Below, in pieces: positions 1 to 8,313 of a DNA stretch of 10,618 nt. Source of the stretch: an uncultured Clostridium sp. (GTDB taxonomy: Bacteria > Bacillota > Clostridia > TANB77 > CAG-508); contig CAMSEX010000037.1 in assembly GCA_947057875.1 (NCBI GenBank), positions 1 to 10,618 of the forward strand. Direction: 5' to 3'. A program made the translations under genes and the position numbers. The stretch's first letter is position 1. Each line of letters starts with the position of its first letter. The notes under the pieces were generated by a model. That model saw only the letters and a program-made list of their open reading frames with translations, searched no databases and was not told the DNA's origin.

Positions 1-1168
1 TTGCACTTTGGTCGTTCCTTTTGCCGCAATACCTGCCATAACAAGAGAAGCTCCTCCACGCAAATCTGTACTTTCCACATTTGCACCATGCAACTTTTTC
101 ACGCCTTTAATAATCGCTGTTTTGCCCTCAATATTAATTTTAGCACCCATTCGTTTTAGTTCTTGTGTAAATTTATAACGGTTTTCAAAAATATTTTCTG
201 TCACAATTGAAGTCCCTTTGCAAATTGTTAAAAACGTTGTAAAAAGTGGCTGTAAATCAGTTGGAAAGCCCGGGTACGGCATAGTCTTGATTTCAGTTCC
301 CAACAATTTTCCATTGGATTTTAAAGAAACTGCATTTTTCTCGATTTCGATTTTGCATCCACATTCTTGTAATTTATGTAGAATCGGACTAATATGCTCT
401 GGGCACACTTTATTCAAACGTAAATCCCCTGTTGCCATTGCTGTGGCAAGCACCAATGTTCCTGCCTCAATTCTGTCTGGCATAATTGTATAAGAAACTT
501 CTTTTAAAGATTTCACTCCTCGTATTTTGATAATATTTGTTCCTGCACCAATTATCTTGGCTCCCATGCGATTCAAAAAACATGCCAAATCCACAATTTC
601 AGGTTCCATTGCCGCATTTTTGATAATCACTTCATGATTTCCTAGCACTGACGCCAAAATCAAATTTTCAGTAGCACCAACACTCGGAAAATCCAATTGA
701 ATTTCAGTGTCTTTTATTTTATCACACTTGCATATAATATTGCTAGTGTTTTCATCAATTTTTATTCCTAATTTTTGAAAACCCTTTAAATGCAAGTCAA
801 TTGGACGACTTCCAATGTCGCATCCGCCTGGATATGAAAAACACGTTTGACCAAATCTCGAAATTAAAGCTCCTGCAATAATAACTGAAGAACGCAATTT
901 GCGCATTAATTCTTCTGGAATTGCTGTCACATTAATATGTTTACTATCAATGACCAATTTTTTCTTATCTTTTCTTATTTTGCACCCAATCGCCTCTAAA
1001 ATTTTTAATGTTGTCTGTACATCTGCAATATCTGGCACATTATACAATCTTGAAACTTTACCATTCAAAATCGTTGCTGCTAAAATCGGTAAACTAGCAT
1101 TTTTGGAACCAGAAACATCTAATTCTCCGAGACAATCTCGTGCCTCCTTTTATTATGTAGTTATACAT
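1..1168 (-). CDS. murA: UDP-N-acetylglucosamine 1-carboxyvinyltransferase, 3' end off the left edge, +1 frameshift at codon 14
   Basis: MurA transfers enolpyruvate from PEP to UDP-GlcNAc, the first committed step of peptidoglycan synthesis in the cytosol. About 389 codons are visible; roughly 30 C-terminal residues lie beyond position 1. The start is ATG 1168-1166, preceded by GAGGTG. The first 13 codons (MYNYIIKGGTRLS) fit MurA, but the frame then meets CGG (1129-1127) and stops after 25 codons. Skipping the C of that CGG gives GELDVSGSKNA and an open frame to the window edge. Key residues are then in place: Lys22 and Asn23, the PEP-binding Cys in GGCDIGSRP (residue 116), Asp in FPTDLQP, and Arg in DLRGGAS. 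The Cys implies a fosfomycin-type active site. Only codon 14 is abnormal. The gene has its own promoter and a leader of about 165 nt. Family assignment is certain; that the frameshift is decoded by the ribosome is inference. Confidence 0.95.
1127..1129 (-). other. In-frame CGG where murA needs a +1 skip
   Basis: Codon 14 of murA reads TCT CGG AGA. In that frame a TAG follows 12 codons later. Reading TCT (C) GGA GAA instead restores the MurA LSGELDVSG motif. Upstream, the restored frame is closed by a TAA at 1153-1151, so the shift must lie between there and the conserved GEL residues. Homology fixes it to this codon. Confidence 0.8.
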
Positions 1169-1211
1169 TTTATTTCACCTCTTCATAATTTTTGTATTTG
1201 TTTTGTCTATC

Positions 1212-1231
1212 TACTAGAAATATTTCTAGTA
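1212..1231. promoter_or_regulatory. Perfect 20-bp palindrome in the murA leader
   Basis: The arms TACTAGAAAT and ATTTCTAGTA form an unbroken 20-bp palindrome. It lies about 110 nt downstream of the predicted murA -10 box and 44 nt upstream of the murA start. It could be an operator for a dimeric repressor or a small RNA hairpin. No U-run follows it, so it is not a terminator. The function is unknown. Confidence 0.5.
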
Positions 1232-1339
1232 AATAGCGAGCGAAATTTTTCTTTGTAAAATTTCTCACGCTTTTTATGTTATATATTATGAAAAGTTAAC
1301 GTAAAATGTTCTTTGTTTTGAATAAACTATTTTTTATTA

Positions 1340-1368
1340 CTTATATCATAAAATAAAATTATTTTCAA
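1340..1368 (-). promoter_or_regulatory. Sigma-A-type promoter for murA
   Basis: The -35 box TTGAAA (1368-1363) is followed by a 17-nt spacer and TATAAG (1345-1340), with an extended -10 TG just upstream. It lies between the ORF A terminator and murA. Transcription would start near 1333, leaving a leader of about 165 nt that carries the palindrome. Confidence 0.7.
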
Positions 1369-1380
1369 TCATTTTTTAAG

Positions 1381-1410
1381 AAAAAGGAGCTGACAATTTG
1401 CCATACTCCT
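1381..1410 (-). terminator. Intrinsic terminator after ORF A
   Basis: On the minus strand the outer stem AGGAG/CTCCT closes around an imperfect inner stem TGGCAA/TTGTCA with one G-U pair. It is followed by TTTTT and a further T-rich run. It sits 14 nt past the ORF A stop codon and before the murA promoter. Confidence 0.65.
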
Positions 1411-1424
1411 GTATTTTTTGTGAT

Positions 1425-1643
1425 TTACACTTTCGAAAAAATATTTGCAATATTTTGCGTAATATTTTCATTTGGACATTTAATTACCATTTCTTTTCCA
1501 GATACTTTTACTTCAGTTGCTCCCAATGCCATAGCCAATCCTTCACACTGAAGTACATAGCCATGTAACGCCCAACCTTCTGCATTAAGTGTGCATTCAA
1601 TAACATTATTCTTAGAACTACCTAACTCTATCCGCTTGCTCAT
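1425..1643 (-). CDS. ORF A: small protein of unknown function, 72 aa
   Basis: I do not recognise this protein. The start ATG at 1643 was chosen because TTAGGAGG precedes it by 8 nt; an in-frame upstream ATG has no comparable site. The product is small, soluble-looking and lightly charged, with two Cys residues (in ECTLN and LQCEG, the second pattern repeated as IKCPN) and no signal peptide or membrane segment. It has its own strong promoter and terminator, so it is a monocistronic unit between topB and murA. Oddity: codon 4 is CGG (1634-1632). If this CGG were skipped as in the neighbouring genes, the reading would be MSKG then stop. This gene must therefore read CGG in frame, or depend on how often that happens. 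It is coding by start signal, transcription signals and clean frame; the function is open. Confidence 0.75.
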   Translation of the reverse strand: MSKRIELGSSKNNVIECTLNAEGWALHGYVLQCEGLAMALGATEVKVSGKEMVIKCPNENITQNIANIFSKV

Positions 1644-1692
1644 GAGATTTTTCCTCCTAATATTGAAATATATCAAATCTAACTATGCATTC

Positions 1693-1721
1693 ATTATACA
1701 AAATTTTAAACCAAAAGTCAA
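1693..1721 (-). promoter_or_regulatory. Sigma-A promoter for ORF A
   Basis: TTGACT (1721-1716), a 17-nt spacer and a perfect TATAAT (1698-1693) lie in the 83-bp gap between topB and ORF A. The predicted start of transcription is near 1686, about 43 nt before the ORF A start codon. Confidence 0.8.
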
Positions 1722-1726
1722 GCTTT

Positions 1727-3683
1727 TTAAACCTTCACAACCATTTTTTCAAACTTTCCTCGAATGTATTTTTCCAATTTTCCCATAAAAATATCTGGCT
1801 CAATTTCCCTCTTGGCAACCATATCCAAACCTTTTTCCCAACTTGCTGTTAATTCTGGATTGAGCATATCTGGCATAGACTGTAAAATTACATCATAAAT
1901 TGCCTCGCCTTTGGTAGTTGGCGTAATAATCTGTGTTTTACTATTGATTGCCAGATACTGGATACGTTCCAATTTTTCAATAATCGCAGCTCTTGTTGCA
2001 CTCGTTCCAATTCCCGCCCCTTTGATTTGCTCACGCAATGCCTCATCTTCAATCAATTTTCCTGCATTTTCCATCGCCAAAATCATAGAACCCGAATTGT
2101 AACGACTTGGTGGAGAAGTTTCCGCCTCTTTTGTTTCAAAATTAACAATTGACACTTCTACATTTTTCTTCAAACTTGTCAAAATATCAAGATTAGAAGT
2201 ATCCTCATTTTTCACTTTATTGACAGAGTCCATATAACCGTTGGCACGAAATCATAGATTTCGACAACGATTTATTTTTCAGCACTTCCAAAAAACCTTG
2301 TTTGGTGCAAACTTTTCCACTTGCTGTAAAAGTTTCGTTTTCTATATTTAATGTTAGTGAAACTTTGTTATATTCCGCAGGTGGATAAAAAATTGCAATA
2401 AAACGCTTCACAATCAATTTGTAAACATTTTTCTTCAGCTCTGGTAATTTCTCATAATTCTCCAAACCTTGCCCTGTTGGAATAATCGCATAATGGTCCG
2501 TAATTTTACTATCATTAACATACTTCGTTTTAACCAAATTAGTACTATATTTTTCATCAATCATTTTTTTGATAAAACCACTTACTTCTTCATCCTTAAA
2601 ATTTTTATATAAACCATTCAAATTTTTACCAATTTCTTTGGCAACTGCAGTCGACAAAACTCTCGCATCTGTTCTCGGATAGGTTACCATTTTTTTCTCA
2701 TACAGTTCCTGAATGATTTCCAATGTCTCGTCTGGTTTAATCTTGAAATTTTTCGTACACTCATTTTGAATTTCTGCCAAATTGAACAAAAGTGGCGCAT
2801 TTTCCTTCTGCTTCGACTTCTTGAGTTCTGTCACAATCGCTTTTTTATCTGCAAAACTGCTGATTAATGTTTTCGCATCTTCCTCTTTTTTAAAACCATT
2901 ATCATTGTATAAAAGCCTACTTTGAAAATATTCTGACTTTTCGTTTACTTTCCATTCTGCTTTAAAAGAAGATACTTCCTCGCCAAATTCTCCCACAATT
3001 TTATAATATTTTGTTTTCACAAAATTGCGAATTTCTCTTTCCCTGGAAACCACCATGCCAAGTACACAAGTCATCACGCGCCCAACTGACACAGAAACAC
3101 GCTCCTCATTGATTTGTTTTGCAATACGCCTTCCAAAAATGATAGACAACAATCTCGAAAAATTAATCCCAATCAAATAATCTTCTTTGGCACGCAAATA
3201 CGCAGAATCGGACAAACTATTGTATTCATCCATATTCTTCGCTTCCCTAATGCCACGCAAAATTTCCTCTTCTGTTTGCGAATCAATCCACACGCGTTTC
3301 ATTTGCGCCTTCGGATTTGGCTTTGCCATCATAAACACAAGCCTTTGAATGTATTCTCCTTCGCGCCCAGAATCGCCTGCATTATAAATTTCAAGAACAT
3401 CTTCCCTTTGGAGCAAACTTTGCACAATTTGGAATTGTTTTTCCACATTCGGAATCACTTCATATAGATATTCTTCTGGCAAAAATGGCAATGTCTCTAG
3501 ACGCCATTTTTTCAAATTTTCATCATACTTTTCTGGATACGACATTGTTACCAAATGACCTACGCACCAAGTAATAATCCAATCGGTTCCTTCCAAATAG
3601 CCATTTTTTCTAGTAGTATTGATTTTCAAAGCTTTTGCAAATTCCATGGCAACTGACGGCTTTTCTGTAATGATTAACTTCAT
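1727..3683 (-). CDS. topB: DNA topoisomerase III (type IA), +1 frameshift at codon 482
   Basis: Type IA topoisomerase that cuts one strand through a tyrosine and decatenates DNA. The TOPRIM domain begins KLIITEKPSVA and carries the acidic motif AGDSGREGE near residues 102-110. The catalytic Tyr is about residue 335 in VTYPRTDAR. The C-terminal part holds RYNSGSMILAMENAG and GIGTSATRAAIIEKL, both typical of the family. The start ATG at 3683 follows AAAGGA at long spacing. Frame 0 runs 488 codons and ends at 2217. The rest of the enzyme is in the +1 frame (2239-1727). The shift must fall within about 35 nt (2251-2217), and the only CGG there is in frame, CAA CGG TTA at 2240-2238. Skipping its C gives a 651-residue protein, close to E. 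coli TopB length. The region is a poorly conserved linker, so the exact site is less certain than in murA or clpC. Confidence 0.93.
2238..2240 (-). other. In-frame CGG where topB needs a +1 skip
   Basis: Codon 482 reads CAA CGG TTA. Skipping C gives CAA GGT TAT ATG GAC and joins the catalytic part to the conserved C-terminal part. The +1 frame is closed upstream by TGA at 2254-2252. A hairpin CGAAATC-TAT-GATTTCG ends 7 nt before the CGG. Confidence 0.6.
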
Positions 3684-3713
3684 TTGTTTCTACGTTCCTT
3701 TGTTTTTTCTTTT

Positions 3714-3742
3714 ATTATATAAATCGAAACTCATTTTGTCAA
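3714..3742 (-). promoter_or_regulatory. Consensus sigma-A promoter for topB
   Basis: TTGACA (3742-3737), a 17-nt spacer and TATAAT (3719-3714) match consensus exactly. The -35 box abuts the clpC stop codon. No terminator separates clpC from topB, so topB may also receive read-through. Confidence 0.85.
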
Positions 3743-6176
3743 TTATTTCAGCACGACTTTTCCATTTTCGCTATCTAGCAAAATTTTTCCTTTTACATTC
3801 ACCTCTAGAATTTTCTCAGCAATCCTATCCTCCACCATATTTTGAATGGTTCGACGAAGTGGTCTTGCCCCATATTTATCATCTCTTCCATTTTCCACAA
3901 TCAATTTCTTCGCTCCTTGCGTAATTTCCAACTCAATTCCTTGCTCTCTCATACGTTTTCCTATCTTTTGAAGCATTTTATCAGCAATTTTTTCTAACTC
4001 ATTTAGTGTTAATTTATGAAAAACAATCAGTTCATCAATTCGGTTCAAAAATTCTGGCTTAAAAACCATTTTCGTCTCCTGCAAAACATCTTTTTTAATT
4101 CTATCATAATCTCTTTGCGCATTTTCTTCCTGATTTTCAAAACCAATCGTCTTTTTCTCTGTAATCAGCCTTGCACCAACATTAGAAGTCATAATCAAAA
4201 CTGTGTTTTTAAAATCAACCAATCTACCTTGGCTATCTGTTAACCTGCCATCTTCTAAAATTTGCAACAAAATATTCATCACATCTGGATGTGCCTTTTC
4301 AATCTCATCAAAAAGTACAACCGAATACGGATTTTTTCTCACTTTTTCTGTCAAAAAACCAGCTTCGTCATATCCTACATATCCCGGAGGAGAGCCTATC
4401 ATCTTAGAACTCGAATGGGCTTCCATATATTCTGACATATCCAAACGAACCATCGCACTTTCTTGGTCAAACAAGACTTCTGCCAGTGCTTTTGTAAGCT
4501 CAGTTTTCCCCACACCCGTTGGTCCCAAAAATAAAAATGAACCAATCGGGCGATTTGGGTCTTTTAGCCCTACTCGACTTCTACGTATAGCTTTTGAAAT
4601 CGCCTCAATGGCTTCACTTTGCCCAACTACTCTTTGGTGCAAAATCGTTTCCAAATTTCGCAACTTTTTATTTTCGTCTTGGCTCAGTTGTGTAACAGGA
4701 ATTCCAGTCCAGCGACTAACGCATTCTGCAATATCTTCTCTGGCAATTGTAATCAAGTTCTTAAGGCTTTCATTTCTCCATTCTTGTTTTTGATTTTCCA
4801 GATGATTTTTCATTTTTAAAGATTCATCACGGAGCTTAGCCGCCTTCTCAAATTCCTGTGTATTAATCGCTGCTTCTTTTTCTGTATTTAATTTATCAAT
4901 TTGCTCTTCCAAATCCTTCAAATTTTGTGGTTCCATATACGACTTTAGCATTGCTTTACTAGAAGCCTCATCAATCAAATCAATGGCTTTATCTGGCAAA
5001 AATCGGTCTGTAATATAACGGCTCGATAACTCAATGGCAGCTTGAATGGCTTCATCTGTAATTTTCACATCATGATGTGCTTCATATTTGTCACGCAGCC
5101 CATATAAAATTTGACTGCACTCTTCCAAACTTGGTTCCTTTATTTGAATTGGCTGAAAACGCCTTTCCAGTGCAGAATCTTTTTCAATATATTTGCGATA
5201 TTCTTTGAGAGTCGTTGTTCCTACTACCTGAATTTCTCCTCGTGCCAGAAGAGGCTTCAGAATATTGGCTGCATCAATCGCACCTTCCGCCGCTCCAGCT
5301 CCAACAATTGTATGAATTTCATCAATAAACAAAATAATGTCGCCTGCTTTTTTAACCTCGTTCAAAGCCTTTTTGATACGCTCTTCAAAATCGCCACGAT
5401 ATTTACTCCCAGCCACCATTGACGTAATATCCAATGAAACCACTCTTTTATTTCTCAAAATTTCTGGAATATTGCCAGAAACAATTTTTTGCGCCAATCC
5501 CTCAATTACAGCTGTTTTACCAACACCCGGCTCGCCAATTAAGCAAGGATTATTTTTTGTTCTTCTCGACAAAATTTCAATCACTCTTTCTGTTTCCAAG
5601 CTTCGTCCGAATGACTGGGTCTAGATTTCCTTCTTTCGCTTCTTTCGTTAAATCATTACTAAATTGGTTTAAAAATTGTGTAAGCGAATAACTTCCTAAA
5701 TCTTTCTCGCTCGCCAAAGAATGGTCACTGACCGAATGGTCAAACTCGTTTACAACCTTGGCAATATCCTGATAAATTGTTTCTGGATTAACTTTCAAGC
5801 TAGTTATAATGCGCATAGCAATACTGTCATCCTCACGCATAATCCCCACAATAAAATGCTCAGTTCCAATATAATTTGAACCAACTTTTTTGGCTTCGAC
5901 ATAAGAATTTTCAATCACACGCTTGGTTCTTGGCGTAAATCCCAAAACAGCAATTTTCTCTTGCGTATTTTTCCCAATCAAATCTTCTATTTTTTCTAAA
6001 ATCACTTCTGGTGTTACATTTTGCTTTTTCAAAATTTTGCTTGCCACTCCATTTGGCTCTTTGGCTAAACCATACAAAATATGCTCGGTTCCAATATAAT
6101 TATGTCCAAGCTCAGCTGCTACCTCCTTGGCTATCTGCAAAACTTTTTCACTACTGACTGTAAATTTATAAACCAT
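3743..6176 (-). CDS. clpC: ClpC-type AAA+ unfoldase, +1 frameshift at codon 190
   Basis: Hexameric Clp/Hsp100 ATPase that unfolds substrates for ClpP or for refolding. Residues 1 to about 145 are two Clp_N repeats that bind adaptors. With the C of CGG (5609-5607) skipped, the protein is 810 residues, the usual ClpC length. D1 then has Walker A GEPGVGKT at 214-221 and Walker B ILFIDE near 281-286. A UVR-like coiled coil lies around 432-460. D2 has Walker A GPTGVGKT near 551-558 and Walker B VVLFDE near 619-624. Frame 0 instead ends at 199 residues, giving only the N-domain. The break falls exactly in the conserved LDPVIGR motif joining the N-domain to D1. The start ATG at 6176 follows AAGGTG. 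No ctsR, mcsA or mcsB lies upstream, and I see no clear CtsR or CIRCE operator. Identity is certain. Confidence 0.96.
5607..5609 (-). other. In-frame CGG where clpC needs a +1 skip
   Basis: Codon 190 reads ATT CGG ACG and leads to a stop 10 codons later. ATT (C) GGA CGA AGC reads V-I-G-R-S, the invariant ClpC motif at the start of D1. Both flanks are strongly conserved, so the extra base is located to within one or two positions. Confidence 0.85.
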
Positions 6177-6366
6177 TTTTCACGCACCTTCTAAACCTTT
6201 ATTTTATTTCTAATTTTTCCCATTTTTGTAATAATTTATTCAAAATTTTAAGCTTTATCCCTATTTTCTAAAACTAGAACCAAGTTGTCTGACATTTACT
6301 ATTCTTAACTTCCTAACTTAAATTCAGCCGTTTTAAGACACATTTACAAAAAAATTGATTTCAAAC
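6177..6366. other. Untranslated stretch upstream of clpC
   Basis: This AT-rich segment has no convincing gene. On the minus strand it would be the clpC leader. It holds a weak promoter-like pair and a 15-codon ATG ORF beginning MSDNLVL at 6296 without a well-spaced ribosome site. I see no CIRCE or CtsR operator. Confidence 0.4.
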
Positions 6367-6502
6367 TCAAATTTTCTCTAAAAACGCCGTTATGGATTTT
6401 TTAGCTATTTTTAGAGGCATTCCAGATAAAGTACGAGACTTTTCATTTTCTGAGCAATGCATTTTAAGGCCGAGAAGCCCCTCTAAATTTATAAGTAGAC
6501 AT
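6367..6502 (-). CDS. Doubtful 44-aa ORF that also needs a CGG skip
   Basis: From ATG 6502, after a weak AGATAGG, the frame reads MSTYKFRGAS, then CGG (6472-6470), then CCT TAA. Skipping the C gives GLKMHCSENEK and continues to a TGA at 6369-6367. The product of 44 residues is basic and matches nothing I recognise. It is the same arrangement as in murA, topB, clpC and the lysozyme gene. However, the opposite strand is also open (6392-6532, 46 codons), and a stem CTCTAAAAA/TTTTTAGAG (6376-6416) lies inside it. It may therefore be a structured RNA or a small dispersed repeat and not a gene. Confidence 0.3.
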
Positions 6503-6703
6503 AAAACCTATCTTAGTATAAAAATGCCTTAAATCGAATTTTAGGCATTTTTAAAGCAATTATGAAATATTCTAAGCTATATTTTTATAGAACTATCTAA
6601 TATTATAATGGAATTAAGTATTATTGATTGGTCAACCTTTCTCATAACCAAACCAGTAATTGCTTCTGAAATTTTAAGCAATTAGTTAATTATTACAACA
6701 TCA
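6503..6703. other. Gene-free stretch with two hairpins between the small ORF and enolase
   Basis: No ORF is convincing here. AAAAATGCCT/AGGCATTTTT (6520-6529 with 6543-6552) is a 10-bp stem with a T-run on both strands, like a bidirectional terminator. AATTGCTT/AAGCAATT (6658-6665 with 6676-6683) is a second dyad. On the minus strand a TATAAT and a TTGACC occur, but they are 22 nt apart, too far for a normal promoter. Confidence 0.45.
6520..6552. terminator. Possible bidirectional terminator hairpin
   Basis: A perfect 10-bp stem AAAAATGCCT/AGGCATTTTT with a 13-nt loop ends in T-runs on both strands. It borders the doubtful 44-aa ORF, so it could equally be the end of a small RNA or repeat element. 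Confidence 0.45.
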
Positions 6704-6754
6704 ATAACAAAACAGCAACTATTTAGTAACTTTAAATGGCTGCTGTTTTGTTAT
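6704..6754 (-). terminator. Terminator-like hairpin after enolase
   Basis: The 14-bp arms at 6704-6717 and 6741-6754 (ATAACAAAACAGCA and its complement) pair perfectly. The hairpin starts 9 nt after the enolase stop codon. The minus-strand U-run is poor, so termination may be partial. Confidence 0.65.
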
Positions 6755-6763
6755 ACTTTTTTC

Positions 6764-8023
6764 CTAAATTTCACTTTCTATTTGAATCAAACGATTATAT
6801 TTTGCGACACGGTCTGTTCTGCAAGGTGCCCCAGCTTTAATATAACCACCATTGACCGCTACTGCTAAATCACTAATAAACGTATCTTCTGTCTCGCCTG
6901 AGCGATGTGAAATCACTGCTTTATATCCATTTTGTTTAGCAATTTCAATACAATCCAACGTTTCTGTTACTGTTCCAATTTGGTTTGGTTTAATCAAGAT
7001 TGTATTACCTATTCCATTTCTAATTCCTTTTTCAAAGCGTACTCGGCTTGTAACAAAAATATCGTCCCCAACAAGCATAATTTTATCTTTTAATGCATCA
7101 CTCAATTTTTTCCAGCCATCCCAATCTTCTTCTGCCAAGCCATCTTCTATCGAAATAATTGGATATTTCTCCACTAAACTTTTTAAATATTCTATCATTT
7201 CATCTGTTGTTTTAAACTCCCCTGTTTTCCAAAATACATAGCCATTTTTTTCCTCTTTTTGAGCGGCATCAAACATTTCGGTTGCAGCTACATCAAGAGC
7301 TAAATTAATGTCTTTTCCTGGCTCATAACCCGCATGTCTAATTGCCTCCAAAATATATTTGAACGCTTCTTCTTCATTTTGCAAATCAGGCGCAAAACCG
7401 CCTTCGTCTCCAACTGCTGTTCCATAACCATTGACTTTCAAGATTTTCTTTAGCGCATGATACACTTCTGCTCCCATTTGTATGGCTTGTTTTACGTTAC
7501 TTGCACCAGTTGGCATAATCATGAATTCCTGAATATTGACATTATTTTCTGCATGCTTTCCACCATTTAAAATATTCATCATCGGAATTGGCATCATTTT
7601 TGCGTTAATGCCACCAATGTAATTATATAAAGTTAGTCCCAAAGATTCTGCTGCTGCTTTACAAACTGCCATAGAAACTCCAAGTGTTGCATTAGCACCT
7701 AATTTTGTTTTATTTTCTCCTGCTAGATGAAGTAGTTCCTCATCAATGTGAATTTGGTCATATACATTCATCTCTTCAATTTTTTTCGCGATTTTTTTAT
7801 TGACATTATCCACTGCATTCAAAACACCTTTTCCACCAAAACGTTTTTCATCGCCATCACGTAGTTCCAATGCTTCAAAAGTTCCTGTGGATGCTCCAGA
7901 CGGAACAATTGCTTTCCCACAGAACCCACCTTCTGTTACAACTTCTACTTGCACGGTTGGATTTCCTCTGGAATCCAAAACTTCCAAAGCCTTCACACTA
8001 ACAATCTTCAAATAATCTTTCAT
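6764..8023 (-). CDS. eno: Enolase (phosphopyruvate hydratase)
   Basis: Glycolytic enzyme that interconverts 2-phosphoglycerate and PEP in the cytosol; it also supplies the PEP used by MurA. The start ATG at 8023 follows AGGAGG by 6 nt and gives the classic beginning KIVSVKALEVLDSRGNPTV; the longer reading from 8107 would run through the terminator hairpin. Visible motifs are the mobile loop SGASTGTFE, the HAENN loop, the metal ligands in LALDVAATE, IEDGLAEED and LVGDDIF, the catalytic Lys in IKPNQIGT, and SHRSGETED. The length is 419 residues, about 10 shorter than most: it stops right after NRLIQIESEI and lacks the usual short C-terminal tail. It contains no in-frame CGG and no frameshift, which makes it a useful control. 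No clear promoter lies in the 56 bp after the preceding hairpin, so it may be expressed by read-through from ORF C/B. Confidence 0.97.
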   Translation of the reverse strand: MKDYLKIVSVKALEVLDSRGNPTVQVEVVTEGGFCGKAIVPSGASTGTFEALELRDGDEKRFGGKGVLNAVDNVNKKIAKKIEEMNVYDQIHIDEELLHLAGENKTKLGANATLGVSMAVCKAAAESLGLTLYNYIGGINAKMMPIPMMNILNGGKHAENNVNIQEFMIMPTGASNVKQAIQMGAEVYHALKKILKVNGYGTAVGDEGGFAPDLQNEEEAFKYILEAIRHAGYEPGKDINLALDVAATEMFDAAQKEEKNGYVFWKTGEFKTTDEMIEYLKSLVEKYPIISIEDGLAEEDWDGWKKLSDALKDKIMLVGDDIFVTSRVRFEKGIRNGIGNTILIKPNQIGTVTETLDCIEIAKQNGYKAVISHRSGETEDTFISDLAVAVNGGYIKAGAPCRTDRVAKYNRLIQIESEI

Positions 8024-8079
8024 ATTCAACCTCCTATTTTTCTTTTGGTTATTATTACCAGAAAAATAAAAGATATGCA

Positions 8080-8116
8080 AAAAGCCCTTGCCATTTTTAT
8101 ATAGCAAAGGGCTTTT
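8080..8116 (-). terminator. Terminator hairpin between ORF B and enolase
   Basis: The arms AAAAGCCCTTGC (8080-8091) and GCAAAGGGCTTTT (8104-8116) pair with one bulged A. On the minus strand GGGCTTTTT ends the stem and T-rich sequence follows. It could end the ORF C-ORF B unit or act as an attenuator before enolase. Confidence 0.75.
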
Positions 8117-8140
8117 CTCATTAGATAAAACAACTTTCTT

Positions 8141-8293
8141 TTACTTTTCTTTTTCAATTACCTGCTGCTGATTGTTTGCATTTTTTTCTGCCTTGACACA
8201 AATTCTGCAAACATTTGAACACTCATATCTTTTCTCACATACAGAACAGCAAATATTCCGGTTGCATTTTTTCTCGCATTTACAATTTCCCAT
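8141..8293 (-). CDS. ORF B: Cys-rich small protein, 50 aa
   Basis: I do not know this family. The ATG at 8293 follows AAAGGAGAG by 5 nt, and the gene begins 20 nt after ORF C, so the two form an operon. The protein has nine Cys residues within its first 35 or so positions, in the patterns CKC, CC, CSVC, CSNVC and CRIC, and a Lys/Glu/Gln-rich tail. This suggests a zinc- or other metal-binding knuckle. There is no signal peptide. Codon 12 is CGG (8260-8258), between Cys-containing segments that share one frame, so it must be read in frame here; a skip would destroy the Cys pattern. This is the clearest counter-example to universal CGG skipping. Confidence 0.75.
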   Translation of the reverse strand: MGNCKCEKKCNRNICCSVCEKRYECSNVCRICVKAEKNANNQQQVIEKEK

Positions 8294-8313
8294 AAAGTCT
8301 CTCCTTTCAAAAA

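Noticed and set aside
6252..6296. 15-codon ORF (MSDNLVL...) in the clpC leader as a leader peptide
   Set aside because: The purine-rich run is too far from the ATG, and there is no attenuator structure or biased codon run to support it.
6177..6366. CtsR or CIRCE heat-shock operator upstream of clpC
   Set aside because: I found neither a tandem GTCAAA-type heptad nor TTAGCACTC with its inverted partner.
6392..6532. Plus-strand 46-codon ORF
   Set aside because: It has no ribosome site and overlaps the minus-strand ORF and a hairpin. It is kept only as part of the ambiguous element.
8024..8107. Upstream start for enolase at 8107
   Set aside because: It would extend translation through a terminator hairpin and adds residues not found in enolases; the ATG at 8023 has AGGAGG and fits the family start.
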